NCBI GenBank assembly: GCA_026770585.1
Contig: MU646577.1
Span: forward strand, 165,413-178,476
Length of the DNA stretch: 13,064 nucleotides
Direction of reading: 5' to 3'
From: Baffinella frigidus
Taxonomy: Eukaryota; Cryptophyceae; Cryptomonadales; Baffinellaceae
The notes under the pieces are model-generated. The model saw only the letters and a program-made list of their open reading frames with translations, was not told where the DNA came from and searched no databases. Each line of letters opens with the position of its first letter. The stretch's first letter is position 1. The translations under genes and the position numbers were made by a program. Shown one piece after another: positions 1 to 6,235 of the stretch.

Positions 1-36
1 CCCGCCCCTTCCATCCTCCTGAGACGCGCTGCCCAG

Positions 37-119
37 AGCAGGAAGACGGGACAGCGCGGCACGTCATGATCGACGCGGGAAAGACCATGCGGGAAACGTG
101 CATGCGCCTCCTCCCCAAG
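37..119 (+). CDS. MBL hydrolase, first visible exon (IDAGKT motif)
   Basis: Acceptor CCCAG at 32-36 follows a pyrimidine-rich stretch, and donor GTGCGA starts at 120. The exon encodes an end rich in family motifs: HVMIDAGKTMRET then MRLLPK. In PhnP-like eukaryotic proteins the equivalent 'ID.GKTFR' strand lies just before the HxHxD strand. It begins with two bases of a split codon, so an upstream exon must exist outside the window. The ATG at 66 is internal, not the start. Confidence 0.75.
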
Positions 120-3100
120 GTGCGAGCGCCGCATCCGATAGAGCGGGTTCCACAGATGTTAGCGACGAAAATAATGAAACACTGCCAAACGTTGAAAGTT
201 GAGTGTCAGTCGAGTCCACCAGCTTCAATTTTTTTTGACATTGTTGAGTGGTTTCATGCCCGACAGATGTGAAACCCTCGCTAGCATGTTTATCTCAGAA
301 AACGAGTTCTAAAACTCATTTTCTTAAGTCAATTCCTTTACAATTTTGTCAACTTATGCGGAGAGTAAAGAATAAGTTGACGAATTTGTAGGGGAATTGA
401 CTTAAGAAAACGAGTTTTAGAACTCGTTTTCTGAGATAAATGTGTCGAATCTTGCATCGAGGGCTCGGCGGGGGTGCACACATGGCGTGGTGGTATAAAT
501 GTAGGTCTCTCTTCAGCAGCACCGGGTGGGGAACGTGGACACAATCAAGCCATCATCTCTCCCTACTCCGGGTTTAGGGTTGAGGACTTACACGGCGTGT
601 TGGTGCTAATAAACGTCTCTCTCGCTGCAGCACCAGGTGAGGAACGTGGACGCGCTTCTCATCACCCACGGACACGCCGACGCTATCTTCGGTACCCAAC
701 CCCTAAAACCTCGAGGGTTAGGGAACCCCACACCCTGAACCATTAACCCTAAAACCTAAACCCTGAACCACTCTGGACTGAGCTTGGCAGGTAAACCCTC
801 AACCCTAAATCTCACACCCTGAACCCTAAGCCCTAAGCCCTGAGCCCTAAGCCCTGAACTCTAAACCCTATGCCCTGAACCCTAAACCCTAACCCCTAAC
901 CCCGAACCCCAAACCCCAAACCCCAAACCCCAAACCCCAAACCCCAAACCCCAAACCCTAAATTCTAAGCCCTAAACCCTAAACCCTAAACCCTAAACCC
1001 TGAAACCCTATCCAGGGCTGGATGATATGCGCGACCTGCAGGACCCTGGAGGGATAGGGGGTGGGGGACCGGTAGGAGGCGCAGGAGGTGGAGGGGGGCT
1101 GGGAGGAGAAGGCGGAGGGGGTGCGAAGGGAGGAGGGGGGGGAGGGGAAGGAGGCGCAGCAGCAGGAGGGGCTGGAGCAGGAGCAGGGGCAGGGGCAGGG
1201 GCAGGGGGCGGGGAAACTGCAAGATCCGGAGAAGTAGGAACAGGAGCAGGAGCAGGAGAATCAGCAACAGGGGGTGGAAAATCAGGAGGAGGAGGAGGCG
1301 CAGGAGGAGGAGGAGGGGGCGGGGGTGCAACGCCTGTATACCTCTCGGCGTCGACGTACGACGACGTGCGCGCGCGCTTCAGCTACCTTGTCCCAGGTGC
1401 CCCTTGGGGGCAGGGATAAGGTTTGGGGGTTAAGGGTTCAAGGTGCCCGTGTACCTCTCAGCTTCAACGTAAATCCTAATCCATCAATTCTAAATCCTGG
1501 AGGATCCCGTGTACCTCTCAGCGTCGACGTACGATGACGTGCGCGCGCGCTTCAGCTACCTTGTCCCAGGTGCCTCTTGGGGGCAGGGCCAAGGATGTAG
1601 GGTGTAGGGTGCAGGGTGTAGGGTGTAGGGTGTAGGGTGTAGGGTGTAGGGTGTAAAGTGTAGGGTGTAGGGTATAGGGTATAGGGTATAGGGTGTAGGG
1701 TGTAGGAGTTTAAGGTGCCCGTGTACCTCTCAGCGTCGACGTATGATGACGTTCGCGCGCGCTTCAGCTACCTCGTTCCTGGTACCCCTTGTGGTTGGGG
1801 GTAAGGGTCTAGGGCTTAGGTTTGGCGCGTACTGTTGGCTGATGATCTCGAGCAAATCCCTTTTCTCTAACCCCGAAGCCCTAAACCCTAATCCCTAATT
1901 TCTAATCCCTAATCCATAAACACCAAAGCCCAACTCGCCAGGCTCCGGGAGCAGCATGGACAAGGAGCGAACCACCCACGGCTCCGCAGCTCGAACGGTA
2001 CTCATCTTCACCGTCTTTTTTTGTTTGTTTGTTTGGAGAGTAAAAGAGAGTAAAATTATTTTCGTGGGTATAGGGAAGCGATCCCGCTGTGTGGCCCGTG
2101 AAAACAGTAAAACTTTTAAAAAATGGTGATGCAGACCTACGCAAGTTGATGACATTAAAAAAACTGAAATCGTTATCGCCCCGGCAGGTCTCTCGCCTGG
2201 ACTGGCGGGTGATCGGTGAGGAGCCGTTTTCGATGTTCGGGCTGACATTCCGCGCCCTCCCGGTGCTGTCCCCTCTCGTGTGTGTACAGCATCGGTCGTG
2301 TCCTCGAAGTGTGTATATCACAGGGTCGTATCCTCGAAGTGTGTGTCCATCACCGAGTCGTGTCCTCGAAGTGTATGCCCATCACCTGGTCGCGTCCGTA
2401 AAGAGCACTCTCCGCACGAATCTGCTGGCCGTGGTCCCCCTGTCTTGTCCCATGTCCTCTCCTCGAAGAGCGATTGGCGAGGAGCCGTTTTCACTCTTCG
2501 GTCTCACGTTATGCGCCCTCCTGGTCCTGCCCCCTGTCGTGTCCTCGAAGTGTGTGTACATCGCCTGGTTGTGTCCTCAAAGTGTGTGTACAGCACCTGG
2601 TGGTGACCTCGAAGTGTGTGTCCATCACTGGGCCGTGTCCGTAAAGAGCGTGAATCTCCGCACGCATCTCCCGGTCGTGTCCCCTGTCTTGTCCCATTTC
2701 CTCTCGTCGAAGAGTGATTAGCGAGGAGCCGTTTTGACTCTTCGGCCTCACGTTCCGCGCCCTACCGGTCTTGCCCCCTCTTGTATCCATATCTCTTCGG
2801 ATTGATGAATTAGGTTTTTGATTCGTGCTTACCAGAAACACCGTGCATGTGCTGCACCGGGGTGGATACGTCTGTTTCGGCATTACCAGCCGCAGGCCCA
2901 TGTTTCGTTTGTACCAGGAAACTTTCAAAAGGAGGGAGCCTCAGCCTCAAACACTGATTTTGTGGCCTGGTGTGGCCAGGTACTACATGGTGGCGAGTAC
3001 GTGTGTTTCGGCTTCGACATCACCGGGCCTGGCGGCGGGCGCGTCGTCTACCTGAGCGACGTCAAGCACGTTCCCGAGGACGTCATGGCCTCGATTCTGG

Positions 3101-5601
3101 TGGGAGTTGCCCGCATGACTTTTGAACGGGTGTGGGGAGTTCCCCGTACGCCTTTTTACGAGTGTGCGGGCTTTTGACTCCTCTCCTCTCTCTCTCTCTC
3201 TCTCTCTCTCGATTTGTGAGATGCACCTGGTACAACGTGTGCCCGCCCTTGTACGGAACCTCCCCAGGGGGTGTCTTGAGTCGTGGGCCTCTCGTTCGGG
3301 TTCCACCAACCCTCCGAACTGAAGGGGTTTGATCGGTTCTGCCTCGCGGGTTTTCTGCAGCGAATGTGCCGTCAACCGCTTCTTACACAGGAACACCCCT
3401 GCGAGAGAACACGCCTCAATTTGTGTCCCGTGAGAAAACACGCCTAAAGTTGTGCCCCGGGAGATCACGTCTAAAGTTGTGCCCTGAGAGAGCACGCCTC
3501 AAGTTGCGTTCGGGGGGAGCACGCCTAAAGTCAACAGCACGCCTAAAGTTGTGTGCTCCGGGAGAGCAGGCGGAACCTCGGCCGGACCTGCTCGTGTTCG
3601 ACGCCCTTTCCGACATCAAACTCCAGGACCCGACTTTTTATTTGAAGGGCCCCGAGTTTCACCGTCAGAAACGCACATCCTGCTGTAGTAAACTCACATT
3701 CTGCAGGATGCGAGTCATACGAAATTGACTTTTCGAAACTCACATCGACACGTCATTCTCAAGGACCGCTCTCGCCTAAAGGTGTGCCTCGGGGAGCAGG
3801 CGGAACCTCGGCCGGACCTACTGGTGCTTGACGCCCTATCCGACATTCCCCACTTCTCTCACCTCAGGTATGGGGTTTGGGCTTTCGGGTTTGTCGTTTG
3901 TCGTTTGTCGTTGAGCGTTGAGCGTTTTAACGTGTGGGGTGATGGGTGAGGGGTGAGAGGTTGCGACGCCCTATCCGACATCCCGCATTTCTCCCATCTC
4001 AGGTTCTGCCATGAAACACGCAATGGTGTAACCTAAACCATAAACCATAACTCTAACCACACGGTGGGCTACGCGAGTTTCGGATGCGCTAGATTTAGCG
4101 GCAACGTGACCAAATTTGCATCAAAAAATCCTCAAAGTTAACTGCCCCTGGGCAAGTCGACTTTTGATGAAAGGTCCGTAGTCCATCGTGTGGACCCCAA
4201 AAATCCTGGTTTCGGCACCGACATCCCGTACTTCTCCCACCTCAGGTCTGGGGTTTGGTGGTTTGGGGGTTGGAGTTTGCATGCAACATATTTTATTTCA
4301 CAGAAGCACGCCGTGGGTGGACCGCCCCTTGTTTTTCCATACGAAAATCAACTGCCAAAGCGCTTTGGGGGCAGTCTGGGGGAGGCGGAGCAGGCCGAAT
4401 CTGTGTCCGCGTTAGATTCTCCTCAGGGATCAGACAGCTCACGCCGCCAGCCCTCTAACGTCGCCCCAAACCCGAGCAGTTTGGGGGAGGCGGAGGATCT
4501 GTCGGCGAAGGTTGGCGCAAAGAGGACGCGCCTCGTTGGCATGTCGTGCGCCCTCGGACCCCACTCTACGGTATGTGCTCCCTCCATTTGAGAGGAAACA
4601 GCAAGACTCAGGGGTTGCTAGACGAGACAGGCACAACAAGGTTGTCTTTGCGCCCTTGGACCCCACTCTATTGTATGTACCACTCCACATGAGAGGACGC
4701 AGCAAGATACTATATGCTATGCGCCCTGCATGCTGCAGTAAGATAGTCTTTGAACCATCGGACCCCCATTCTGCGGTATGTCCTCCCTCCATGTGAGAGG
4801 ACACGCGCCAGATACTACATGCGCCCTCGGGCCCCACTCTACGGTATGTGCTCCATCTGATTTCCGCAAGATACTGTATGCGCTCTTGGCCCCACACCCC
4901 ATGGTCTCTGTCCCGTCGAAGAGGACGCATGACTAATACAGGGTTATCTAGATCATACATACGACAACCACACCGGTAAACCTCCACGGTATGTGGGATC
5001 GTTTCAACGCCGCACACGGGTTCCTGGACCATGAGACAGCGCGCCCCCTCCTGAGACCGCCACAGCGCCCTCGACCCGCACACCACGCGGGCTGTGCTCC
5101 ACTGTTTGAATGCCGCACGCCACGGTGATGGATACAGCCTCGGTGGGGGTGCATTACATGGGGGCCTCGTTGGTAGAAATCAAGGTCTCTCTCTCTGAGG
5201 GACCCGTTTCTTTCGTGTTTTCTCTACCCCTCAAGAAACTCCGATGCGCTTTTAGTTTTGCTAACCCTAAAGCTGCTCAACCCTAAATCCTAAACCCTAA
5301 ACCCTAAACCCTAAACCTACTAAACCCTAAACCTACTGAACCCTAAACCTACTCAACCCTGTACCCTAAACCCTAAACCCTGAACCCTGAACTCTAAACC
5401 CCAAACACTAAAACCTAAACCCTAAACCCCAAACCCTAAACCTTAACCCCTAAACCCTGACCCCTAAACCCTAAACCCTAAACCTTAACCCCTAAACCCT
5501 AAACCCTAAACCCTAAACCCTAAACCCTGAACCCTAAACCCAAACAGGTAAACGAGGGGCTTTTCGCTCGCCTCGGGACAGGGTACCCTCCCAGCTTTTA
5601 A
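37..5601 (+). CDS. PhnP-like metallo-beta-lactamase-fold hydrolase, nine visible exons, 5'-partial
   Basis: Inferred metal-dependent phosphodiesterase/hydrolase of the MBL fold, in the PhnP-like eukaryotic subfamily; the true substrate is unknown. Spliced exons (37-119, 631-691, 1016-1396, 1942-1997, 2188-2262, 2980-3099, 3800-3867, 4480-4570, 5548-5601) give about 328 residues plus TAA at 5599. Junction phases 0,1,1,0,0,0,2,0 all agree. Motifs seen in order: IDAGKT; the metal motif LLITHGHADAIFG; GLDDMRDLQ; a Gly/Ala-rich insert of about 97 codons; PVYLSASTYDDV; VSRLDWRVI; the metal His in VLHGGEYVCFGF; the metal Asp in VVYLSDV..VPED; DLLVLDALSDIPHFSHL; GMSCALGPH; VNEGL. The order matches the family as I know it. 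Odd: introns hold many degenerate copies of these exons, and the last His motif has Cys where His is usual. Upstream exons with the start codon lie outside the window. No transmembrane segment or signal peptide is visible in this part. Confidence 0.85.
290..439. mobile_element. 150-bp palindromic MITE-like element, family P1, copy 1
   Basis: Ends TTATCTCAG...CTGAGATAA; nearly the whole 150 bp is one inverted repeat around a short centre (GCGGAGAGTAAAG). Flanked by ATGT on both sides (286-289, 440-443), a likely 4-bp target duplication. No coding capacity. It lies in the first visible intron of the MBL gene. A second copy of the same length, in the opposite orientation, is at 11484-11633. Confidence 0.85.
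517..549 (+). pseudogene. Ghost copy of the HxHxD exon (5' part)
   Basis: CTCTCTTCAG ends at 516, followed by bases like the real exon at 631: CACCGGGTGGGGAACGTGGA against CACCAGGTGAGGAACGTGGA. Similarity stops before the THGHAD codons. About 50 bp of upstream intron (from about 470) also resembles the sequence before 631, and again 5140-5200. Confidence 0.7.
631..691 (+). CDS. MBL hydrolase exon with HxHxD metal motif
   Basis: Acceptor CTCTCGCTGCAG ends at 630; donor GTACCC starts at 692. The exon reads HQVRNVDALLITHGHADAIF plus one base of the next Gly codon. THGHAD is the zinc/metal-binding HxHxD signature of the fold; the next residue is Ala, as is common in the eukaryotic PhnP-like subfamily. 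The start at 631 rather than the in-phase alternative at 637 is chosen because PKHQVR matches the family's PKHGIR pattern. Confidence 0.85.
697..1010. repeat. Interstitial telomere-like repeats (CCCTAAA and CCCCAAA)
   Basis: Degenerate CCCTAAA/CCCTGAA 7-mers, with a uniform run of CCCCAAA 7-mers at about 898-957. Fills most of the intron between the HxHxD exon and the GLDD exon; the C-rich strand is the coding strand and leads right up to the 3' splice site. Not a chromosome end, since gene sequence continues on both sides. Confidence 0.9.
1016..1396 (+). CDS. MBL hydrolase exon with GLDD, Gly/Ala-rich insert and PVYL strand
   Basis: Acceptor ATCCAG ends at 1015 after about 300 bp of CCCTAAA repeats; donor GTGCCC starts at 1397. 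It opens with (G)GLDDMRDLQ, continuing HADAIFG directly, and closes with PVYLSASTYDDVRARFSYLV. Between them about 97 codons (1042-1332) are nearly all Gly, Ala and some Glu/Ser, in one open frame. Family members usually have few residues here. The insert may be a disordered loop; I cannot exclude that part of it is spliced out, though no convincing splice pair is visible. Confidence 0.75.
1441..1472 (+). pseudogene. Short ghost of the PVYL exon end
   Basis: GTGCCC then codons for VYLSAST, followed at once by TAA. GCT/TCA replace GCG/TCG of the other copies, both silent. Too short to be used; it is one of four copies of this exon part in 450 bp. Confidence 0.65.
1509..1569 (+). pseudogene. Second copy of the 61-base PVYL exon end
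   Basis: Same length as bases 1336-1396 and followed by the same donor context (CAG then GTGCC). Compared with the first copy it changes only GTA/GTG, TCG/TCA and GAC/GAT, all silent. It lacks the GLDD part, so it could serve only as an alternative or dead exon. Confidence 0.75.
1597..1706. repeat. TAGGGTG tandem repeat
   Basis: About fifteen 7-mers of TAGGGTG and near variants (TAGGGTA). G-rich on the coding strand, directly downstream of the donor of the second PVYL exon copy; a telomere-like variant motif. Confidence 0.9.
1721..1781 (+). pseudogene. Third copy of the 61-base PVYL exon end
   Basis: 61 bases again, followed by a GT donor (GTACCC at 1782). Differs from copy 2 at TAC/TAT, GTG/GTT, CTT/CTC, GTC/GTT and CCA/CCT, all silent third positions. 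The encoded peptide is unchanged. Confidence 0.75.
1868..1918. repeat. CCCTAAA/CCCTAAT repeats before exon at 1942
   Basis: Degenerate C-rich telomere-like units a short way upstream of the acceptor at 1941. Confidence 0.75.
1942..1997 (+). CDS. MBL hydrolase short linker exon
   Basis: Acceptor TCGCCAG ends at 1941 and donor GTACTC starts at 1998. The 56 bases join phase 1 to phase 0 exactly as the neighbours need, giving SGSSMDKERTTHGSAART before VSRLDW. In relatives a basic 'RRV..LDW' segment occupies this position. It is called because phase and homology both require an exon here; it is the least certain of the nine. Confidence 0.6.
2188..2262 (+). CDS. MBL hydrolase exon (LDW...GLTFRALP)
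   Basis: Acceptor CCCCGGCAG ends at 2187; donor GTGCTG starts at 2263. It encodes VSRLDWRVIGEEPF then GLTFRALP, the beta strands that precede the second metal-binding His. It joins VLHGG of the following exon in phase 0, giving the family pattern 'GL.F.ALPV.HG'. Two degenerate copies follow in the intron at 2469-2523 and 2713-2767. Confidence 0.82.
2281..2402 (+). repeat. Intronic minisatellite, about 30-bp unit, block 1
   Basis: Units beginning GTGTCCTCGAAGTGTGT and ending near CATCACCNGGTC, three to four copies. A second block of the same unit lies at 2535-2646. The long open frames seen here come from the repeat and are not judged coding. Confidence 0.75.
2469..2523 (+). pseudogene. Ghost copy 2 of the GLTFRALP exon
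   Basis: Reads AIGEEPFSLFGLTLCALL against VIGEEPFSMFGLTFRALP. Many differences are silent (GGG/GGT, CTG/CTC, ACA/ACG), but Phe-Arg became Leu-Cys and Pro became Leu, and no acceptor of the original kind precedes it. Confidence 0.75.
2535..2646 (+). repeat. Intronic minisatellite, about 30-bp unit, block 2
   Basis: Same TCCTCGAAGTGTGTGT unit as at 2281-2402, three copies, again followed by the GTAAAGAGC...CTCCGCACG segment and a ghost of the GLTFRALP exon. So minisatellite plus ghost exon form a duplicated block of about 240 bp. Confidence 0.75.
2713..2767 (+). pseudogene. Ghost copy 3 of the GLTFRALP exon
   Basis: Reads VISEEPF, stop, LFGLTFRALP; TCG/TCA has become TGA. The second half keeps FRALP with silent changes (CTC/CTA), and a GT follows CCG as in the real exon. 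Confidence 0.75.
2849..2887 (+). pseudogene. Ghost of the VLHGGEYVCFGF exon
   Basis: Encodes VLHRGGYVCFGIT just 130 bp before the real exon at 2980. Silent differences GTA/GTG, CTA/CTG, CAT/CAC and GTG/GTC stand beside replacements; similarity stops before YLSDV. Confidence 0.75.
2980..3099 (+). CDS. MBL hydrolase exon with metal His and YLSDV Asp
   Basis: Acceptor GTGGCCAG ends at 2979; donor GTGGGA starts at 3100. Forty codons: VLHGGEYVCFGF carries the metal His, then a Gly-rich turn, then VVYLSDVKHVPEDVMASIL with the bridging metal Asp. This is the most family-typical segment of the gene. The exon is symmetric (phase 0 to 0). A broken partial copy lies just upstream at 2849-2887. Confidence 0.87.
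3178..3210. repeat. CT microsatellite
   Basis: Run of CT dinucleotides in the intron after the YLSDV exon. A like tract closes the window at 13013-13064. Confidence 0.9.
3400..3569 (+). repeat. Minisatellite of about 28 bp ending at a splice acceptor
   Basis: Six to seven units of the type GAGAGCACGCCTAAAGTTGT, with GCCCCGG between. The last unit ends GGGAGAGCAG, which serves as the acceptor of the first AEPRPDLLV exon copy. A single further unit at about 3770-3799 stands before the functional copy. Confidence 0.8.
3570..3617 (+). pseudogene. Ghost copy 1 of the DLLVLDAL exon (5' part)
   Basis: Encodes AEPRPDLLVFDALSDI with acceptor GAGAGCAG, then diverges and has no GT donor at the matching place. 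Against the functional copy: four silent changes and one Leu/Phe replacement. Confidence 0.78.
3800..3867 (+). CDS. MBL hydrolase exon (DLLVLDALSDIPHFSHL)
   Basis: Acceptor GGGGAGCAG ends at 3799; donor GTATGG starts at 3868. It reads AEPRPDLLVLDALSDI then PHFSHL plus two bases, which complete a Ser codon with the first base of the next exon. Matches the family pattern 'D.LVIDAL....H.TH..'. Of four copies (3570, 3800, 3965, 4220) only this one is whole with both splice sites and correct phases, so it is taken as the functional one. Confidence 0.82.
3965..4002 (+). pseudogene. Ghost copy 3 of the DLLVLDAL exon (3' part)
   Basis: Encodes DALSDIPHFSHL plus AG and a GT donor, with no acceptor or first half. 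Five differences from the functional copy (ATT/ATC, CCC/CCG, CAC/CAT, TCT/TCC, CAC/CAT), all silent. Confidence 0.78.
4220..4245 (+). pseudogene. Ghost copy 4 of the DLLVLDAL exon (3' end)
   Basis: Encodes DIPYFSHL plus AG, then GTCTGGGGTTTGG, a G-rich stretch like the one after the functional donor at 3868. One replacement, His to Tyr. Confidence 0.72.
4375..4400 (+). pseudogene. Ghost of the LGEAED exon start
   Basis: Acceptor GGGGGCAG ends at 4374, then codons for LGEAE as in the exon at 4480 (first codon CTG instead of TTG, silent), after which the two diverge. Confidence 0.65.
4480..4570 (+). CDS. MBL hydrolase exon with C-terminal His motif
   Basis: Acceptor CCGAGCAG ends at 4479; donor GTATGT starts at 4571. 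It encodes LGEAEDLSAKVGAKRTRLV then GMSCALGPHST. Relatives have a helix 'EAL....RLGPKR', then 'H.SHD.DH' or 'GM.H..DH'; here the first His of that motif is Cys while the last His stays. The end of this exon with its donor is repeated four more times downstream to about 4905. Confidence 0.8.
4548..4930 (+). repeat. Tandem copies of an exon end with its donor
   Basis: The end of the exon at 4480-4570 (GCGCCCTCGGACCCCACTCT, then ACG/GTATGT) and about 50 bases of intron recur at about 4650, 4752, 4821 and 4880, spaced 59-102 bp. The donor GTATGT is kept near 4775 and 4853, and altered in the others. Long open frames on the minus strand across here are by-products of the repeat. Confidence 0.8.
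5261..5547. repeat. Interstitial CCCTAAA repeats before the last MBL exon
   Basis: Largely regular CCCTAAA units with CCCTGAA and CCTACTAAA variants. C-rich on the coding strand and running straight into the acceptor CAAACAG at 5541-5547. Confidence 0.92.
5548..5601 (+). CDS. MBL hydrolase last exon with stop
   Basis: Acceptor CCCAAACAG ends at 5547, directly after about 285 bp of CCCTAAA repeats. It reads VNEGLFARLGTGYPPSF and then TAA (5599-5601). After PHST this gives 'H..VNEGL', matching the family's 'H...NE.L' helix. The C terminus is somewhat shorter than in relatives that end '..LAYDG..'. Confidence 0.78.
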   Translation, partial: VNEGLFARLGTGYPPSF

Positions 5602-6084
5602 ACTCTTTCAGTCGAACTTGGTTTACGGTTCAAGTTTTAGGGTTCAAGTTTTAGGGTTGAGGGTTGAGGGCTCCCCGCTCACCACAAGCTGTATTTGGTA
5701 AGAACGTGTCAGCCTACCGTGCAAGTTGAGATGATCGATTCAACGGAAAGTCTGGTTCACCCACACAGTGGCTTCGAAAGAGATTTCGACCAGAAGTCTG
5801 GTCTAAATGTCAGTTTGGCGTCAGAGAGTGAGAGGGAGAGAGGGGGGGGGGGGGGGGGGGAGGGAGAGAGAGAGGGAGGGAGAGAGCGAGCGAGCGAGAG
5901 AGGGAGTGGCAGGTGTTTTTATGTTCACAAGAACCCAGCAACGCCCAAGACCAATGCTTGTGTTTGCCGACAAGCGCGGGTCGGTAAGATTTTTAGGTGG
6001 AGGGGGCGTTCAGCGTCTCCTCGTTCCGAAACCCCCTCTCGCTGTTTGCCCGTGGTGCGTAACCGCTGTACAGGTTTGTATTGG
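5602..6084. other. 3' flank of the MBL gene; no gene seen
   Basis: Contains G-rich telomere-like units (TTTTAGGGTTCAAG, about 5628-5672) and a purine tract (5823-5908). Open frames through the purine tract encode only Gly/Arg/Glu runs and are not supported. No RNA gene recognised. Confidence 0.6.
5823..5908. repeat. Purine-rich GA/G tract
   Basis: GAGAGG units around a run of about 20 G. Possible triplex or quadruplex former; otherwise simple sequence. Confidence 0.9.
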
Positions 6085-6197
6085 GGTTCCTCGTGCATAA
6101 GGAGCCGCGCCCCCACCTTGGACCACCGTAGGGCCATAGGTGTAGGCCTACTGTAGGGTCCTAGGAGGGCGCGCCTCCTTATGAGCGAGGTAAACCT
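6085..6197. mobile_element. Palindromic MITE-like element, family P2, copy 1 (diverged)
   Basis: Arms CCTCGTGCATAAGGAG and CTCCTTATGAGCGAGG face each other across about 75 bp with inner CCGTAGGGCC and CTACTGTAGGG. Same family as the better copies at 7042 and 7493. Confidence 0.75.
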
Positions 6198-6235
6198 GAA
6201 ACCGCCATAACCGTCGTAACCGTCTAACCGCGTAG

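Noticed and set aside
697-1010. True telomere or chromosome end
   Set aside because: Repeats are degenerate, interior, and flanked by exons of the same gene on both sides.
986-1330. Minus-strand open frame of mostly Leu and Pro
   Set aside because: It is the antisense of the Gly/Ala-rich part of the MBL exon; composition follows the G-rich tract and no motif is seen.
2089-2721. One plus-strand open frame of 210 codons as a single gene
   Set aside because: Only the part at 2188-2262 matches the MBL family; the rest is minisatellite and a ghost exon that happen to stay open.
2838-3055. Alternative reading in which the open frame from 2818 forms one long exon
   Set aside because: The upstream part (before 2980) contains no family motif in that frame, while a clean CCAG acceptor at 2979 gives the exact LP/VLHGG junction.
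3400-3569. CRISPR-like direct repeats
   Set aside because: Units of about 28 bp follow each other without unique spacers, inside a eukaryotic intron; a minisatellite.
3570-3617. Mutually exclusive alternative exon to 3800-3867
   Set aside because: It lacks a GT donor at the matching place and loses PHFSHL; not usable as it stands.
4439-5086. Minus-strand open frame of 215 codons
   Set aside because: Opposite the tandem array of exon ends and the exon with GMSCALGPH; its inner repeats only reflect that array.
5695-6156. Plus-strand open frame of 153 codons
   Set aside because: Runs through a purine tract and a MITE with no start context, domain or splice support.
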